The notes under the pieces: generated by a model
The model's database searches: none
What the model was told of the DNA's origin: nothing
What the model saw: the letters and a program-made list of their open reading frames with translations, nothing else
From: Aphelidium insulamus
Lineage: Eukaryota > Aphelidiomycota > Aphelidea > Aphelidiaceae
Reading direction: 5' to 3'
Assembly (NCBI GenBank): GCA_036784855.1
Contig: JAZDSV010000012.1
Coordinates: 248,001 to 312,000 of the forward strand
Length of the DNA: 64,000 nucleotides
Shown: piece by piece, positions 21,535 through 31,517 of the stretch
How the letters are laid out: each line of letters opens with the position of its first letter
Numbering within the stretch: position 1 is the first letter of the stretch
Translations under genes and position numbers: made by a program

Positions 21535-23133
21535 ATGGCAGTCGCGGCCTGGACTCCGCTGGTGCTTGTGCTGCTTCTGGTCGGGCCGCTTGTCAATGCA
21601 GTACTAGTGGCTGCTACCACCGGTGTGGATGTGTATGTGGATGTGGAGCGGGGTCTCGGTGCGGAGTCATCTACAGATAGCACAGTTGAAGAACTTTGCG
21701 CCGTGTGCCTTGACCCGTTGGAGATTGCCGCCACCTCGGCCGAAGCTTCCCCCACACAGCACAACAAAGAAAAGTATCGCCTTGACTGCGGACACGAATA
21801 TCACCGTGACTGCATGATGAAGTGGCTGCTGGTCAGCCGCCGGTGTCCGCTGTGCAAGAAGGCCGTTCTCACTCCCCATGAAGCGCTCCGCAACGCCATC
21901 CTGAAGGAGAACAACAACTTTGACACTATTGTGCAACTCATCAATGGGTGCGGCGACAAGGCCGTGCTTAAGAAGGCACTGGAAGGCGCCTTGAAAGATC
22001 TGTCGCGTGACGCGTCGAACCTGCACATGCTCAACGCGCTTGTCGGTCTGGTTCACGCAGATCTGGCGTCTCTGCTGTCGGCGATGGTTATAGACCGTTC
22101 GCTGTGGGAGGCGGTGGGGCGCTGTAATGCTGCTGCGGTGCTGCAGCTGTGCCAACTCGGTGCCGACGTCAACCTGCTTCATCAATGGTCGGACGCTGTT
22201 GGCGGCACGGTGCAGATGCCCGCGCTGCACTTGGCCAGTCGGCAGTGTGGCGTGGAGGTTGTGACGGTGTTGCTGAAAAAGCCGTGCAATGCCGGTGTGG
22301 GTGCACGCAACAGTCTGCATCGGACCGCGCTGATGGAGGCGGCGCTGGCACGCAACGCGGCCGTGGTCGAACATCTCTCCACCGCCAGCGGCATCGATGT
22401 CAATGCGTCGGATGAACCTACGCGCAAGATCTTGACCAGTATAATGCGGCGCATGAGACGCATGCGACTCTCCATCAGTGGTTATGTAGCGGGCGGCCAG
22501 ACAGCGCTGATGATGGCCGTGGCCGGCGGGGACTCAATGTTGAATGCGATAACATCGTTGCTGGAGGCTGGCGCGCGGGTCGAGAATCAGTCAAACAATG
22601 TTGGTTCGGCTCTCCACATTGCAGCTGGAATTGGGTCGGCCACTGTGATGAAAGTGTTGTTGGCAAAGTCGTCGCCACGAGCCATCAACGCTCCCATACT
22701 TGAACCACAAGCCGATGCCAGCGTTGATTTGGCCGGTGATTCGCCGGCTACTGCTACTCATCCCGTTGAATGCAGCAAGTGGTTGTGTGGATGGACACCG
22801 TTGTTGATTGCGGTTGCAGCGGCCAACACCGAAGTAGTGACCGTGCTGTTGCAACATGGCGCTGATGGCACACCGTGGCATTATCCCGGCACCGCTGGAT
22901 ACACCACGCTGCATATGGCGGTGGAAACCAATGGAGGTGAAATTGCCAAGGCACTACTGGACAAGTTTGGTCGCAATTCGGAGTGGCTGAGGGCACAGGA
23001 CTCTCTTGGCCGGACCGCCCATGACTTGGCATTACAATCTGGCAATATGGATTTTTGTGGTGTATTTGCCACCTACGAGGAGAATGGTGGTATAATGGAG
23101 GGGCTTGGAGAGGAATTATCATCAGCAGTTTAA
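21535..23133 (+). CDS. membrane-anchored RING-H2 and ankyrin-repeat protein (putative E3 ubiquitin ligase)
   Basis: Single exon, 532 residues from MAVAAWTPLVLVLLLVGPLV, an N-terminal membrane span or signal anchor; in-frame ATGs at 21481 and further up are alternatives but would fall in the NDUFAF3 5' region. A RING-H2 finger follows at about 55-107: CAVC, LDCGHEYHRDCMMKW, then CPLCK. The rest is ankyrin repeats, for example MPALHLASRQCGVEVVTVLL, GGQTALMMAVAGGDSMLNAI, GWTPLLIAVAAANTEVVTVL and GYTTLHMAVETNGGEIAKAL. RING plus ankyrin proteins are typically E3 ligases with the ankyrin part choosing the substrate; the substrate is unknown. The spacer 23134-23324 is AT-microsatellite. Confidence 0.85.
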   Translation: MAVAAWTPLVLVLLLVGPLVNAVLVAATTGVDVYVDVERGLGAESSTDSTVEELCAVCLDPLEIAATSAEASPTQHNKEKYRLDCGHEYHRDCMMKWLLVSRRCPLCKKAVLTPHEALRNAILKENNNFDTIVQLINGCGDKAVLKKALEGALKDLSRDASNLHMLNALVGLVHADLASLLSAMVIDRSLWEAVGRCNAAAVLQLCQLGADVNLLHQWSDAVGGTVQMPALHLASRQCGVEVVTVLLKKPCNAGVGARNSLHRTALMEAALARNAAVVEHLSTASGIDVNASDEPTRKILTSIMRRMRRMRLSISGYVAGGQTALMMAVAGGDSMLNAITSLLEAGARVENQSNNVGSALHIAAGIGSATVMKVLLAKSSPRAINAPILEPQADASVDLAGDSPATATHPVECSKWLCGWTPLLIAVAAANTEVVTVLLQHGADGTPWHYPGTAGYTTLHMAVETNGGEIAKALLDKFGRNSEWLRAQDSLGRTAHDLALQSGNMDFCGVFATYEENGGIMEGLGEELSSAV

Positions 23134-23324
23134 GTCGTGTCAATATATATAAATATAATATATATATATGTATATATATATATATATGTGGCAAGGTTTG
23201 ATACATATGCTACACACATACGCAAAAGTCGGCCTTATTAATGTCCAGCTGAAGCGACGCTACTTGAAGCTACGCGCCGTCAAAGTTGTAACTTTAAACA
23301 ATTGTAATACTTAACAAGGGCCAA

Positions 23325-24579
23325 ATGACGGTGGAACTGGAGACAAGCAAGCACGCAGCACACGCAGCACACGCAGCGCCCGCCGACAAGCAGCACACTG
23401 AACCAAGCCGCCACGTTTATGTGGAGATGATGCCACAACTGGGCGTCATCCGCGGCTGGTTGGACGCAGAAGCGACGCGTGACGCACGTGGCATCAGCCT
23501 CTCTTGTACTGCTGATGGACGCGTCACTGTGCGTGTGGTTACATGCCACGACGGCACCCAGGCATATGAAGTCGATATAATTCTGCCACGGCAATGGATG
23601 CCCGAGAGTGTCGGTGGTGGTAGCGGCGGCGGGAGCGCGCTGGGCGGTGTGGCCGTATCTCGCGACTCGTCGCTGCTCTACTTCAAGTTCAAAGTCCACT
23701 ACACTGGTGCACGGGCTCCGATATTGCCTGCAACCAAACCAAGAAGGGAGATATATGCTACTGGACTGGCGAAACCATGCGCGGAAGCCGTCACCACTAA
23801 CCATGCCGGAGTGTCGTCAATCAGCTGTCGGCGCTGCGGGCATTGCCTGATGCCTGGCGCTGATGGCGCCGCAAACAGTGCACACCCGAAGCTCGCACGC
23901 GTGGCTGACTTGCCGTCCGAGCAGTGGCAAGAGTTTCTCGAGTGCTGGGTGTGCCACCCAGATGATCACGCGCGTCACTTTGGCGGCAGTGACAAGCGGC
24001 GTCTGAGGCCGGATATCACGGCGCGCACCCTCATGTCTGGCCACACCTATTGGTTGGCACCGCGGCATCTGGTCACTGGCGTTGTGCAATGCAACGTTGC
24101 CGGGAATTTCGAGGGTGGAGTAGTGCCGCGAGAGAAGGTGGCGTGTGCGCAGTGTGGCACAGTTGTGGGAGATCGGCCAACCGTGGCGGTGCCTGTCGAC
24201 GCTCAACTTGACTCGGGCGGTTAGTAATATCCTCGCAACTATATGCCGGGTAGGTTAATGCACATGCATAGGTACCGCGCCGCCCCAGCCAACTGGGTGC
24301 CGATTGTGGAAGTACCGAGTGGCGATTTCTCTACTGCCTTCCAGCTCAGGAGCAGCACAGCTCAGTCCGGTGTGGCAGAGCTTTACTGACTGTCTATTAT
24401 ACGAAATGTTTGAGAATTATCGGGCACACGCGTATTCTCGTTTTGTTATTACTGTGCCCGACAGCCGATTTGCCGTCTTGGTATGCATCCTGAACTGGGA
24501 ATGGTGGTGCGGCGTGGACACTGGCTCAACCGTGACTCTCTCTCCTGGCAAGTGTGCACAATGGCTGTTGTTTTGTTAA
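23325..24579 (+). CDS. E3 ubiquitin ligase of the UBE3D/IPA1 (HECT_2) family
   Basis: Exons 23325-24219 and 24272-24579 (52-nt intron) give 400 residues. UBE3D binds E2 enzymes and in yeast (Ipa1) regulates mRNA 3'-end processing. Family motifs seen: CRRCGHCL, LPSEQWQEFLECWVCHPDDH, a conserved Cys-rich turn CAQCGTVVG, GCRLWKYRVAISLL after the intron and SFTDCLLYEMFENYRAHAYS near the end. The N-terminus has an Ala/His repeat (HAAHAAHAAP). The last ~20 codons overlap the start of a small downstream reading frame at 24561; the stop choice is therefore slightly uncertain and a further intron with donor GTATGC at 24481 is possible. Confidence 0.82.
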
Positions 24580-24863
24580 TTTGCTTACTCATAGCCGTTC
24601 GAATTTATTATGCAACATACAATTCCACTGTTGACGAAGATTCTCCACAGTGGCTGGCATCCACAGGCAATTCAACTAGCGGTGCAGAACAGCAATCTGT
24701 CGAGACGATTGTGTATGAAAAAGAGCTTGTGCAAGAATTTGTAGATGTTCTTGACCTCAGTGCCCAATACTTGCTTGGATCTGCCAAAAAAGCTCGTGGA
24801 AGCTTTACAGGCAATTTATCAGACAACATGCGCGCGTCATTCGTGTTAAAGACTCCAGAATAA
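24561..24863 (+). CDS. small hypothetical membrane or secreted protein
   Basis: 100 residues starting MAVVLLICLLIAVRIYYATY, a hydrophobic anchor or signal peptide, followed by a polar Ser/Thr-rich part. No family is recognised. It overlaps the 3' end of the UBE3D-like gene in another frame, so it may be an independent gene, a dicistronic extra or the UBE3D 3' UTR. An AATAAA-like sequence overlaps its stop codon. Confidence 0.35.
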   Translation: MAVVLLICLLIAVRIYYATYNSTVDEDSPQWLASTGNSTSGAEQQSVETIVYEKELVQEFVDVLDLSAQYLLGSAKKARGSFTGNLSDNMRASFVLKTPE

Positions 24864-24916
24864 ATTGATATTGATGGAAATGTTTCTATTTTCTTGGTGG
24901 AGTACTGTGTATTCGT

Positions 24917-25966
24917 CTAATGAAGCGATACTTTGGCATACTTTCTAAACGTTTCTGGATCGCACGCAAACTGCTCCACCACGTCTGCCTCCAGGAAGTG
25001 CATGTCGGCAGGCAGAACAAGAGAGTGAAGCGGACCCCCAAAGTCCACCTGCAGCAATTGTGAAAGTGTGCCCGCCACTATTTGCTGCGAGTCCGCTCCC
25101 AGACGTGCCACTCCAATAGCCATGCTGTCAGCAGACAGCAGACCTGTTTGTCGCGACTCTTCCACCTGAAGTAGCTGTGCTACCGCCTGATTAACAGTCA
25201 TGTATCGCGGTGGTTCATATATCTTGCGCCCGCTGCCATATCGTATAAGTAAAAACAACAACACAATAGCATCACAACGTACCGCGCCATGTTCTCTTCA
25301 CTCTGCTCCTTGACCTTGATGTCCAGTAGACATAGCGTGTGCATACCAGCCTTCATATTACTGGCCACCCGGTCGTAGAAGCTGTCGGGGCGCCACGTGT
25401 CGGTGAAGAAGCAGATGGACACCGTGTAGCCGAATCGGTAGAGTTGCAGGCCGCAGGCGCCTATCGCGTTCATCACCGATGCATTGTGTATTATGCGCGT
25501 GGCGATTCCGCGATCGTGCGCCCGCTGCAGCAAATCCGTATGCGTCGTAGCACTTGCAGCTGATGAGTACTCAAGTCAGAATGTAGGAAACTCACCCGAA
25601 CGGGTCACCGACAACGAGGAACGACACATCGACCTTATCAGCACCCTGCAATATACGATCGGCTTCCAGCTCGACCATATCGCGTTCAGCCACTATCACG
25701 TCCTTGCCGTAGAACTCTGACTGTCAAGGCGTGAGGCAAGATGGACGACGTCGCAGGAATAATTAATGGCGCTATGTACTTGCCAACTTTTCCGCGCCCA
25801 CCAAGAGCTGACTGGTGTACCCCTCCAGGTAGACGCGTTCACTCCGCTTCACACACTCCAAACCCTTCACGGTGATGTCTGATGATGGATATCAGATATG
25901 CTTGCTAAGCGACGCGCCAAACCCACCTTTTTCATCCGCCAGGCCCAACCCGATAATGTAGAGCAT
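24917..25966 (-). CDS. DPH5: diphthine methyl ester synthase
   Basis: Five exons, complement of 24917-25232, 25283-25552, 25596-25720, 25784-25878 and 25927-25966, give 281 residues, the normal length. SAM-dependent methyltransferase that methylates the modified His of elongation factor 2 in diphthamide synthesis, in the cytosol. Motifs: [82 protein letters not shown] and [20 protein letters not shown]. The intron 25721-25783 has a GC donor (GCAAGT). The start is the family-typical MLYxIGLGL. Confidence 0.95.
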
Positions 25967-26003
25967 TTCAGGAAGTAAGAAAAAAGAAAAAAGAAAAATT
26001 CAA

Positions 26004-26639
26004 ATGCAGCCGCGCCGTGAACAGTTGGTGGAGATTCTGCAGCGGCGCGTGGCGCAGAAAGCTTCATTGCGTCAGGTGCGTATTGGATTTGCACAACAGC
26101 TATATACAAAGACTACTTGATGATTATCAGGTGTCGCAGGGCCGCGAAGAGTTGCTTGCAGAGGGTGACGAGTTGAAAGCGCGCATTGATAGTGTTCAGC
26201 GCGCCGTGACAGAGCTGAAGAGTGTGCGTCTACCTCGAGCAGCGAGTGATTTGCAGCAAACGTTGACCGTGTACCGCAACCGTCTGGAACAGCTAAATGC
26301 TCTGAAAGCCTATTCGCAGGCATGTCTGATATAAATGAGGTGGAACACGCTATAACGCATTACTAGTGGTCCAGTCAAGCTGCAATATCCCATATTGACC
26401 AGTGCATGAAAACTGTACAGCTGCTAATGAAGATTCCTGACCACTTGAACACCACCGATTTGGCCTATAAACCAGTGGATGTCACTTCACTGGCAGCTAC
26501 CGAACAAAAAGTTAGTGTAGTCGACACTGAAGAGCCTGCGGTTCCAACTGGCAAAGAAAAATCAAAGTTGGCTGGCGGACGTCCACGCAAACGCGCTCCA
26601 CTAGCACGCCCGCCGGCACTGTCGCCCATCCAGCAATAG
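26004..26639 (+). CDS. coiled-coil protein with C-terminal AT-hook-like motif
   Basis: Exons 26004-26075, 26131-26319 and 26367-26639 give 177 residues. Heptad-like helices run from QLVEILQRRVAQKASLRQ to about residue 120. The basic tail contains GGRPRKRAP, an AT-hook-like core flanked by Pro, so nuclear DNA association is possible. I do not recognise the family; small kinetochore or Mediator subunits look similar but there is no specific match. The second intron starts with GCATGT, a GC donor. The start lies just 37 bases from the DPH5 start on the other strand, so the two share a minimal promoter; the A-rich tract between them is notable. Confidence 0.6.
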
Positions 26640-26829
26640 TATACGAACATATTGCAATAACTTAAGGTAATATATGCACCATTGCCTCAAATATTTTCAT
26701 GCGAAGTATGAAAGCACTATCTGAACTGTTTCAAAAAAAGGATAATTGGGGCCACACAGTATTTATCACAATTCACTGTCTCCGCGGCGATCTCGATCTG
26801 CATAATTATTATTAGTCAGAGTGAACGCG

Positions 26830-28555
26830 ATGCACAACCTGTCACCGGTTCTCGTCGTCGCCTTTCTCGCTGTTGTCCAGCTGCGGGACAGTGCCGTGAC
26901 TGCTATGGGTGTAACAAAGGCCGCTATTGGTGCCGGGGTAGTGGGGCTTGCGTTGCATCCGCAGCAGTCACATGCCTTTCATTCACATTTCACCACGCCG
27001 ACATCGACGCGTCACTCGGCAATAGCGCTGCCACCGCAACACACTGTTGTCGGCACACTAAGAAGCGGTACTCCCAGCAGTCGTATCAGCCGTGCCAATA
27101 CTCTGACCACACCGCTGTACGCGTATGGAAGTGGACGTGCTGGTGGATCCGCGGTTCGACAGGCGGGGTTCCGCGGTGGGAATCGCGTGGATGAGGCGTG
27201 GGAACGCGCACTCTCACAGGGGGCCGCCAGACCCTCTCCTCAAGCTGCTGCTAGTGTGGCACTAGACGCTTCTGCCGGTGCGCACGGCTCTGATGCGGCT
27301 TCTGCGCGTCACCCCAAAGGCGTACCGGCATTCAATGATCCGCGCCGCGTTCTGCCCACGATCAAGGCGGCGTGGCACGACGCGATGAGGAAGCTCGGAT
27401 GGGTGCGGGATACCGAGCAGCACCAGGACGCGTCCATCGCCGCCACGTGGGCCAACCCGCTACTGGTGCCACAGTTCCTGGAGTGGTCGGTCAAACTCTT
27501 AATGGCCCAAGTGCTGCAGACGTTTGTGCAAGAAGCTATCGCGAGCGAGTGTGCGCTGTTGCGTGCCGAACTCGATTTAAAGTTTCCGCGCGTGTTTGAG
27601 TTTGAGCGGGAAGAAACATCGGCACGGTACCATCTGCTGCCGGACCATCTGAAGCCAGTGTATGCCATGCTGCTGGCCGCAAACCGGAACTTTCGCTACT
27701 TGGCGCGAGGACTGCGCAGTGCCATCATCACCGGCATGTCGGTGGTGCTGAATGAGAGCGCTGGCCGGCAGATATCCTCCATCGTCAGCCAGATTGCCGT
27801 TGACAACATCCGGCTGCCCACTGTTGCGGAAGTGATGGACGACAAACTGTTCTTCACCAACTTTTACGCGGAAATACATCCCGAAAATTATGGCCGCACT
27901 AAAGGATAAGGGAATGTGGATTATTCTGCGCGCGGCATCCACGCAGGTGGGACTGGCTGCGGCATACGGCGTGCAAGCATTCTTCCTCATTGGTGATCGG
28001 TCGCCGGAGGATGCTGAATTCATCACAAAGCTGGTGCCGGCCGACACTTTTGCAGTCAAGTCCGCATCGCGCTATGGCTCAGCAGACGCAAGTCCCCAAA
28101 TTCGTCGACGGACGGCACCCAAAGTTGGGACGCGGCCAAATAAGTTGGTGGAAGTGATTGCAAGCAAATTGCCTGAAGATGTCAAGAAAATGTCTCGGGA
28201 ATTCGCGCCATTTCTACGCAATCTGGGTGCCGATGTGGCAGGTGGGTTCGCCGTAGGTCTGGCGTTCTCTGCCAGCGGCGTGGTCAAGTATATTGCACTT
28301 GGTATGGGTTTGGCTGCACAGGGGATCCTATTGGCATTGATGGAGCGAAGTTTGTTGCGATCATATAAGGCATCGACCAATATTCATAGTTTGCCGCTGC
28401 CAACTTGTTTGATGAACGCCGGAATCAATAAGGATAATGTATGGGAAGGAGAGAAGACGCACAAGGAGCGCTGGACAGCGGTGAATTTATGTCTGGAGAT
28501 CATTCGAGAATTTGCACGGCGTCGCAGGGATTTTGCCTTGCAGGTACCTATTTAA
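26830..28555 (+). CDS. unknown membrane protein with N-terminal signal sequence
   Basis: Two long frames overlap by 20 bases (26830-27909 and 27890-28555). A 73-nt intron (27832-27904, donor GTGATG, acceptor CTAAAG) would join them in phase and give 550 residues, which I prefer; the donor is weak, so two genes or a shift remain possible. The N-terminus MHNLSPVLVVAFLAVVQLRD is a signal peptide, followed by a Ser/Thr/His-rich low-complexity part. The middle is helical (LLVPQFLEWSVKLLMAQVLQ). The C-terminal half has membrane segments, among them QVGLAAAYGVQAFFLIG and a Gly-rich one (GGFAVGLAFSASGVVKYIAL). No family recognised. The signal plus spans suggests an endomembrane or organelle-envelope protein. 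Confidence 0.65.
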
Positions 28556-28684
28556 GAGCAAAGTTTATATTCACGACTCAATATAGCGCATATTGTAGTG
28601 CAGCCGTCTTATTTGTGTATTAGATAGAGATAGAGAGTTCTCCGACGTACATCCAGGTCTAGTGTAAGACTGATTTTTACCTTA

Positions 28685-29236
28685 ATGAGGGTTGTAGTGC
28701 AGCGCGTCACAAGCGCGTCCGTGACGGTTGCAGATGCAGCCTGCACCTGCACCACGGCGGTGGTCAGTGCAATTAAACGTGGACTGTGTCTGTTGGTGGG
28801 CATAACGCACGGAGACACGTCTGCCGAAATAGATTTCATGTGAGTGTGAACTGCTCGTGTATGTGCAGATTCAACCGAGTCCAGGGTGCGCAAAGTATTG
28901 GGGCTGCGCGTGTTTGAGGACGAACAGGGGCGCAGCTGGAGCAAGAGTGTCACGGACCTGAAGCTTGAAGTGCTCAGCGTGAGTCAGTTCACTCTGTACG
29001 CCGTCACGACGAAAGGCACCAAGCCCGACTTTCACATGGCGATGAAGGCTGATCAGAGCGCGCGGCTGTACGCGGAATTTGTCGATAAACTTAGTAATGC
29101 CAGTCATTGCGCGACCAGTGTGCATGACGGCAGGTTTGGGGCACACATGCAGGTCAACATCTGCAACGATGGACCGGTGACTATACTGTTGGAGCGCAAT
29201 GCAGCAACCAAGGAATGCAAGGAAACCGTAATGTAA
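28685..29236 (+). CDS. DTD1: D-aminoacyl-tRNA deacylase
   Basis: Exons 28685-28839 and 28885-29236 (45-nt intron) give 168 residues. Removes D-amino acids, and glycine, from mischarged tRNAs in the cytosol. Hallmarks are MRVVVQRVTSASVTV, the SQFTLYA motif and the Gly-cisPro motif in NDGPVTILLE that forms the chiral selection site. RSWSKSVTDLKLEVL is also typical. The acceptor was fixed by matching VRKVLGLRVFEDE across the junction; a nearer CAG gives the wrong frame. The stop lies 20 bases from the stop of the APE2 gene on the other strand. Confidence 0.94.
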
Positions 29237-29256
29237 CAACACTACATAGTCGTCGT

Positions 29257-31184
29257 CTATGACTCTGCGGGCCTCTTTGCTGCCTTTGCTACCCCGTTCT
29301 TCCATGAAAAAAAGTCGCACTTGAACTCTGTCTTGCCTTCCTTGGCCTCTGCAGTGGATGCACCTAGCGGCCTGGCGCACACGTAAAACCTCCTTCCCTG
29401 ATTTGCGCCTTTCCGATTTACTATGAACATAATAGTGGAGATTGTGTAATGTCATTAACATGCACTACGTACCAGTCATTTCCTTGCACGGCTCCGAGTG
29501 ATAGCAATTCGGTGCAGGTTTTGGGCGCCCGAAATCTGCCCACTTTGCCTTGGCAGTTCTTGACAGTGCCGCTGTGTCCATTGTCGGCTGCGGCACCTCG
29601 TCGTGGACTTCAATGATTTCAATTTCCTTCGTGTTCGTGTTTTCGTTTTGTTGGATATCAATGGGTACTGGACGCGCTCCACGAATGCCCAAATAGTCTG
29701 TTAGCTTACGCTGTGACGGTGCAGATCCCTCTAGCTTGGTCTTCTTCTTTGCGGTTGATTCTGATACTTCCGCTTTACGCGGTTTAATGGATGAGGAGAG
29801 CGGTTCATTCGAATTCGTCGGGTTCAAGCTCTTTTTATCGGAAACAGTTAGAGCTGCATCTTTTGCGGGTTGTATTATTTCTGGTTCCAAAGTTACCGTG
29901 GAAGCCGAGCCAGATTTCTTGGTGAAGAAATCGCTCACCCTCTTTTGTTTGCCGGAAAATGAGTCAAGGTACTTGGCACACAGCGGTGGCGGTGCAAAGT
30001 TTTTTGCAAGCGGTGTAAGATTGAATGGTGCTGCCGCCAATAATTGATTCAAATCGGGCTTGAATGTTAGCGTCACTGGACAATGATCGCTGCCCATGAC
30101 CTAATTGGACTGTGAGATGTGTACACTGAAAATATAATATAATATAACCTCTACCTGCGAGTCCACGGTGGAATCTTGAATGAGTGACGTCAAGCGCTGA
30201 GAAACGAGAATGTAGTCGATGCGAACACCGTAATTAGCAGGCCGGGCATTGAGCAGTGTGTTCCAGTTGGTATAAGCCCCTGCATTGACATCGATGTTAG
30301 ATACCTGCAACTTTATACCTGCAACTATACATATATCGATATAAGGCATCCACAACTCACCTTTAGCATCTGGATGAAATAGTCGAAAAGTGTCCACCAA
30401 ATTTGACTTGGCGAGAACGCCCTCAAACCATTTGCGCGGTGGCGTATCTCCAAAGCTGCTCAGCTGACCCTCCTTAATAGCCTTTGCGGGGTCGCAGTGG
30501 TCGATCTCGCGCAGGCAAATGTTCATATCTGTGTGGATGAGACTCTACGGTAGTCAAAACGTACAACGCTATACACACCTCCAGCAATAATAACGTTCAC
30601 ATCGTTCGCCTGCAGCAAGTTGCACAGCCGCTCCAAGGCGCTGTAGAAGCCCATTTTGAACGGTACGCGCTCCGCATTCGTTTCGTTGGGACAGTACACA
30701 TTGAACACGGTGAATGCACGGTGGTCAGTGATCAGCACGCGGCCCTCCTTATCGTACTGCTCCAGCTCCATATAGTCGGCCGGGGTGAATTGTTGTGCCA
30801 TCTCACTCATTGCACCGTCCCGCGCGGCCAAGTGGCGCACCAACGACGCGAATCCGTCAAAAGCCTGCACGGGGCCCCACCCGAACCCAGAGCGACAATA
30901 CGTCGCCACCCCCGCGTAGCTACCATTCATCATCAGTCACATTCAGCATCACATCGACTGGCAGCGTACCTGCGCGCACGTGACGTGCTGAGGGAAAAGT
31001 ACCCGTCCCAGCCGGCGGGAGTGGCGATATCGGCATCATCCACCTTGAACAGCTTCACCTCCTGCAGGCACAAGATATCGCAGCCCAGCGCGTCGAATAT
31101 CTCGGCCGTGGACTTGACCTCGGACCAGGGATAGTACTGCCGAAGTGTCTTTATCGAGTTGACATTCCACGATGATAGCCGCAT
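29257..31184 (-). CDS. APEX2: AP endonuclease 2 (exonuclease III family with GRF zinc finger)
   Basis: Six exons, complement of 29257-29420, 29473-30100, 30155-30279, 30361-30528, 30579-30919 and 30970-31184, give 546 residues. It processes abasic sites and 3' lesions in nuclear DNA repair. EEP-domain motifs: SWNVNSIKTL, CLQEVKL, VFNVYCPNE, NYGVRIDYIL and MGSDHCPV. A PCNA-binding box QKRVSDFF lies beyond the domain, with a second PIP-like QRKLTDYLG further on. The C-terminal GRF zinc finger is split by an intron: NCYHSEPCKEM, then GANQGRRFYVCARP, CDFFSW. The start is the family-typical MRLxSWNVN. Confidence 0.94.
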
Positions 31185-31517
31185 TACGTGTGCAAGTTAC
31201 ATCATGTATTAATTAAGCACTCGTCATGGCCACTTCATGTCATCCTCTCATTGCATATTACACACACTGTTGGCTTGACTGCAGATACAGATACAAGCAT
31301 TAATGGCAAGTTATGATATGCTGAAAAGTATTGTTTATGCATTATGAAGAAAACAACTTTTTGTCTTGGTAATATAACCTGTGGACGAACTTAACGAACT
31401 AAATACTGAACAGACGTCTATAATTGTGACCTTAATTGTAATCCGAGGGCGATGATTGGCTGGCGGGCACTCAAAGGTCTCCGTGCTTGCAAAGCATTCA
31501 CAAGCAAACTCACACAA

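Noticed and set aside
31452-31517. Upstream ATG as the start of the BYE1-like protein
   Set aside because: The bases match a promoter motif seen at 61514, and the added residues have no family similarity; kept only as an alternative.
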